Shown here piece by piece: positions 13,781 through 14,066 of a stretch of DNA of 14,066 bases. This stretch comes from Gammaproteobacteria bacterium (GTDB lineage Bacteria; Pseudomonadota; Gammaproteobacteria; Chromatiales; Chromatiaceae): positions 1 to 14,066 of the forward strand of contig JAGVUH010000211.1 in the NCBI GenBank assembly GCA_019136395.1, read 5' to 3'. Position 1 is the stretch's first letter; each line of letters opens with the position of its first letter. Position numbers and translations under genes: made by a program. Below the pieces are notes generated by a model. It saw nothing but the letters and a program-made list of their open reading frames with translations, did not search any database and was not told where the DNA came from.

Positions 13781-14066
13781 CTAACCGGCTTGTTTACCCT
13801 GGACCCGCGCGCACCCTGGCCCGGCCAGGCGACTGCGGCCACCCGTCAGGGGGATGACTTGGATCTGGGTGGCGATGCGCTCCTTGAGGGTGGGGACGTG
13901 GGAGATCAGACCGATCAGCTTGCCGTCCTGGCGCAGGCCGGCCAGGGTGGCCAGGGCTGTGTCGAGGGCCTCCTCGTCCAGGGTGCCGAAGCCCTCGTCG
14001 AGGAACAGGGAATCCACCCGCACCTTGCGGCTGGCCATCTGGGATAGGCCCAGGGCCAGGGCCAGG
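13781..14066 (-). CDS. sbcC: Exonuclease subunit SbcC, C-terminal end (partial)
   Basis: The frame is open to the window edge and reads LALALGLSQMASRKVRVDSL, then FLDEGFGTLDEEALDTAL and LIGLISHVPTLKERIATQIQV. These are the end of the ABC signature helix, the Walker B (DEGFGTLD) and the H-loop (ISHV) of SbcC/Rad50-type ATPases. SbcC with SbcD is a nuclease that cleaves DNA hairpins and blocked ends. The last 95 residues are present, ending at TAG 13781; the start and coiled coil lie beyond the window. The 78 bases to the next gene contain an imperfect GGGTGG/CCATCC hairpin after the stop and then an AT-rich stretch that may hold the promoter of the exported-protein gene. Confidence 0.93.
   Translation of the reverse strand, partial: LALALGLSQMASRKVRVDSLFLDEGFGTLDEEALDTALATLAGLRQDGKLIGLISHVPTLKERIATQIQVIPLTGGRSRLAGPGCARVQGKQAG

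Overview
The window looks like GC-rich gammaproteobacterial chromosome, probably from the Chromatiales (purple sulfur bacteria) or a near relative. The evidence is the overall base composition and the cluster rpsF-rpsR-DUF2232 membrane protein-rplI-(dnaB). That cluster lacks priB and has the membrane-protein gene between rpsR and rplI, as in pseudomonads and Chromatiales rather than enterobacteria. The taxonomic call is inference; there is no rRNA or other marker in the window. I saw no tRNA, rRNA, CRISPR array, transposase or phage gene.

Layout. (1) Positions 1-2442, minus strand: ribosomal protein operon, transcribed from a good sigma-70-like promoter at 2522-2549 through rpsF, rpsR, a DUF2232 membrane protein and rplI, and probably on into dnaB, whose first codons lie at 1-50. 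Its leader has two stem-loops, one of them a candidate S6:S18 autoregulatory element. (2) 2608-4052, plus strand: radA/sms, divergent from the operon and apparently broken. The zinc-finger start and the ATPase/Lon-like body are in different frames, and about 34 conserved codons before the Walker A motif are missing. (3) 4164-8790, plus strand: a SNF2-family helicase followed by a SWIM zinc-finger protein, a pair commonly found together in bacteria. (4) 8913-9491, plus strand: a Uma2-family (PD-(D/E)XK-like) putative endonuclease. (5) 13678-9595, minus strand: a two-gene unit of an exported protein of unknown family and a 1056-residue ABCG-like transporter with both ATPase and membrane domains and a TerB-like N-terminus. 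(6) 14066-13781, minus strand: the C-terminal end of SbcC.

The most unusual theme is that several unrelated genes carry in-frame, low-complexity tracts with a 9-bp (three-codon) period at loops or interdomain linkers. They are GGAGAACAC-like in radA, GGNGYYGCY-like in the helicase, and GWRCCTTYY-like (reading the coding strand) in the ABC transporter, with a weaker trace in the SWIM gene. The helicase also has a 69-bp imperfect tandem duplication between motifs I and Ia. This suggests a genome in which nonanucleotide repeats spread into coding sequence where reading frame is preserved. Other oddities are an L9 protein lacking about eight residues of its C-terminal domain and an S6 protein with a long mixed-charge tail.

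There is no gene-free stretch longer than about 300 bases. The longest, 51-261, holds a perfect GC-only hairpin.
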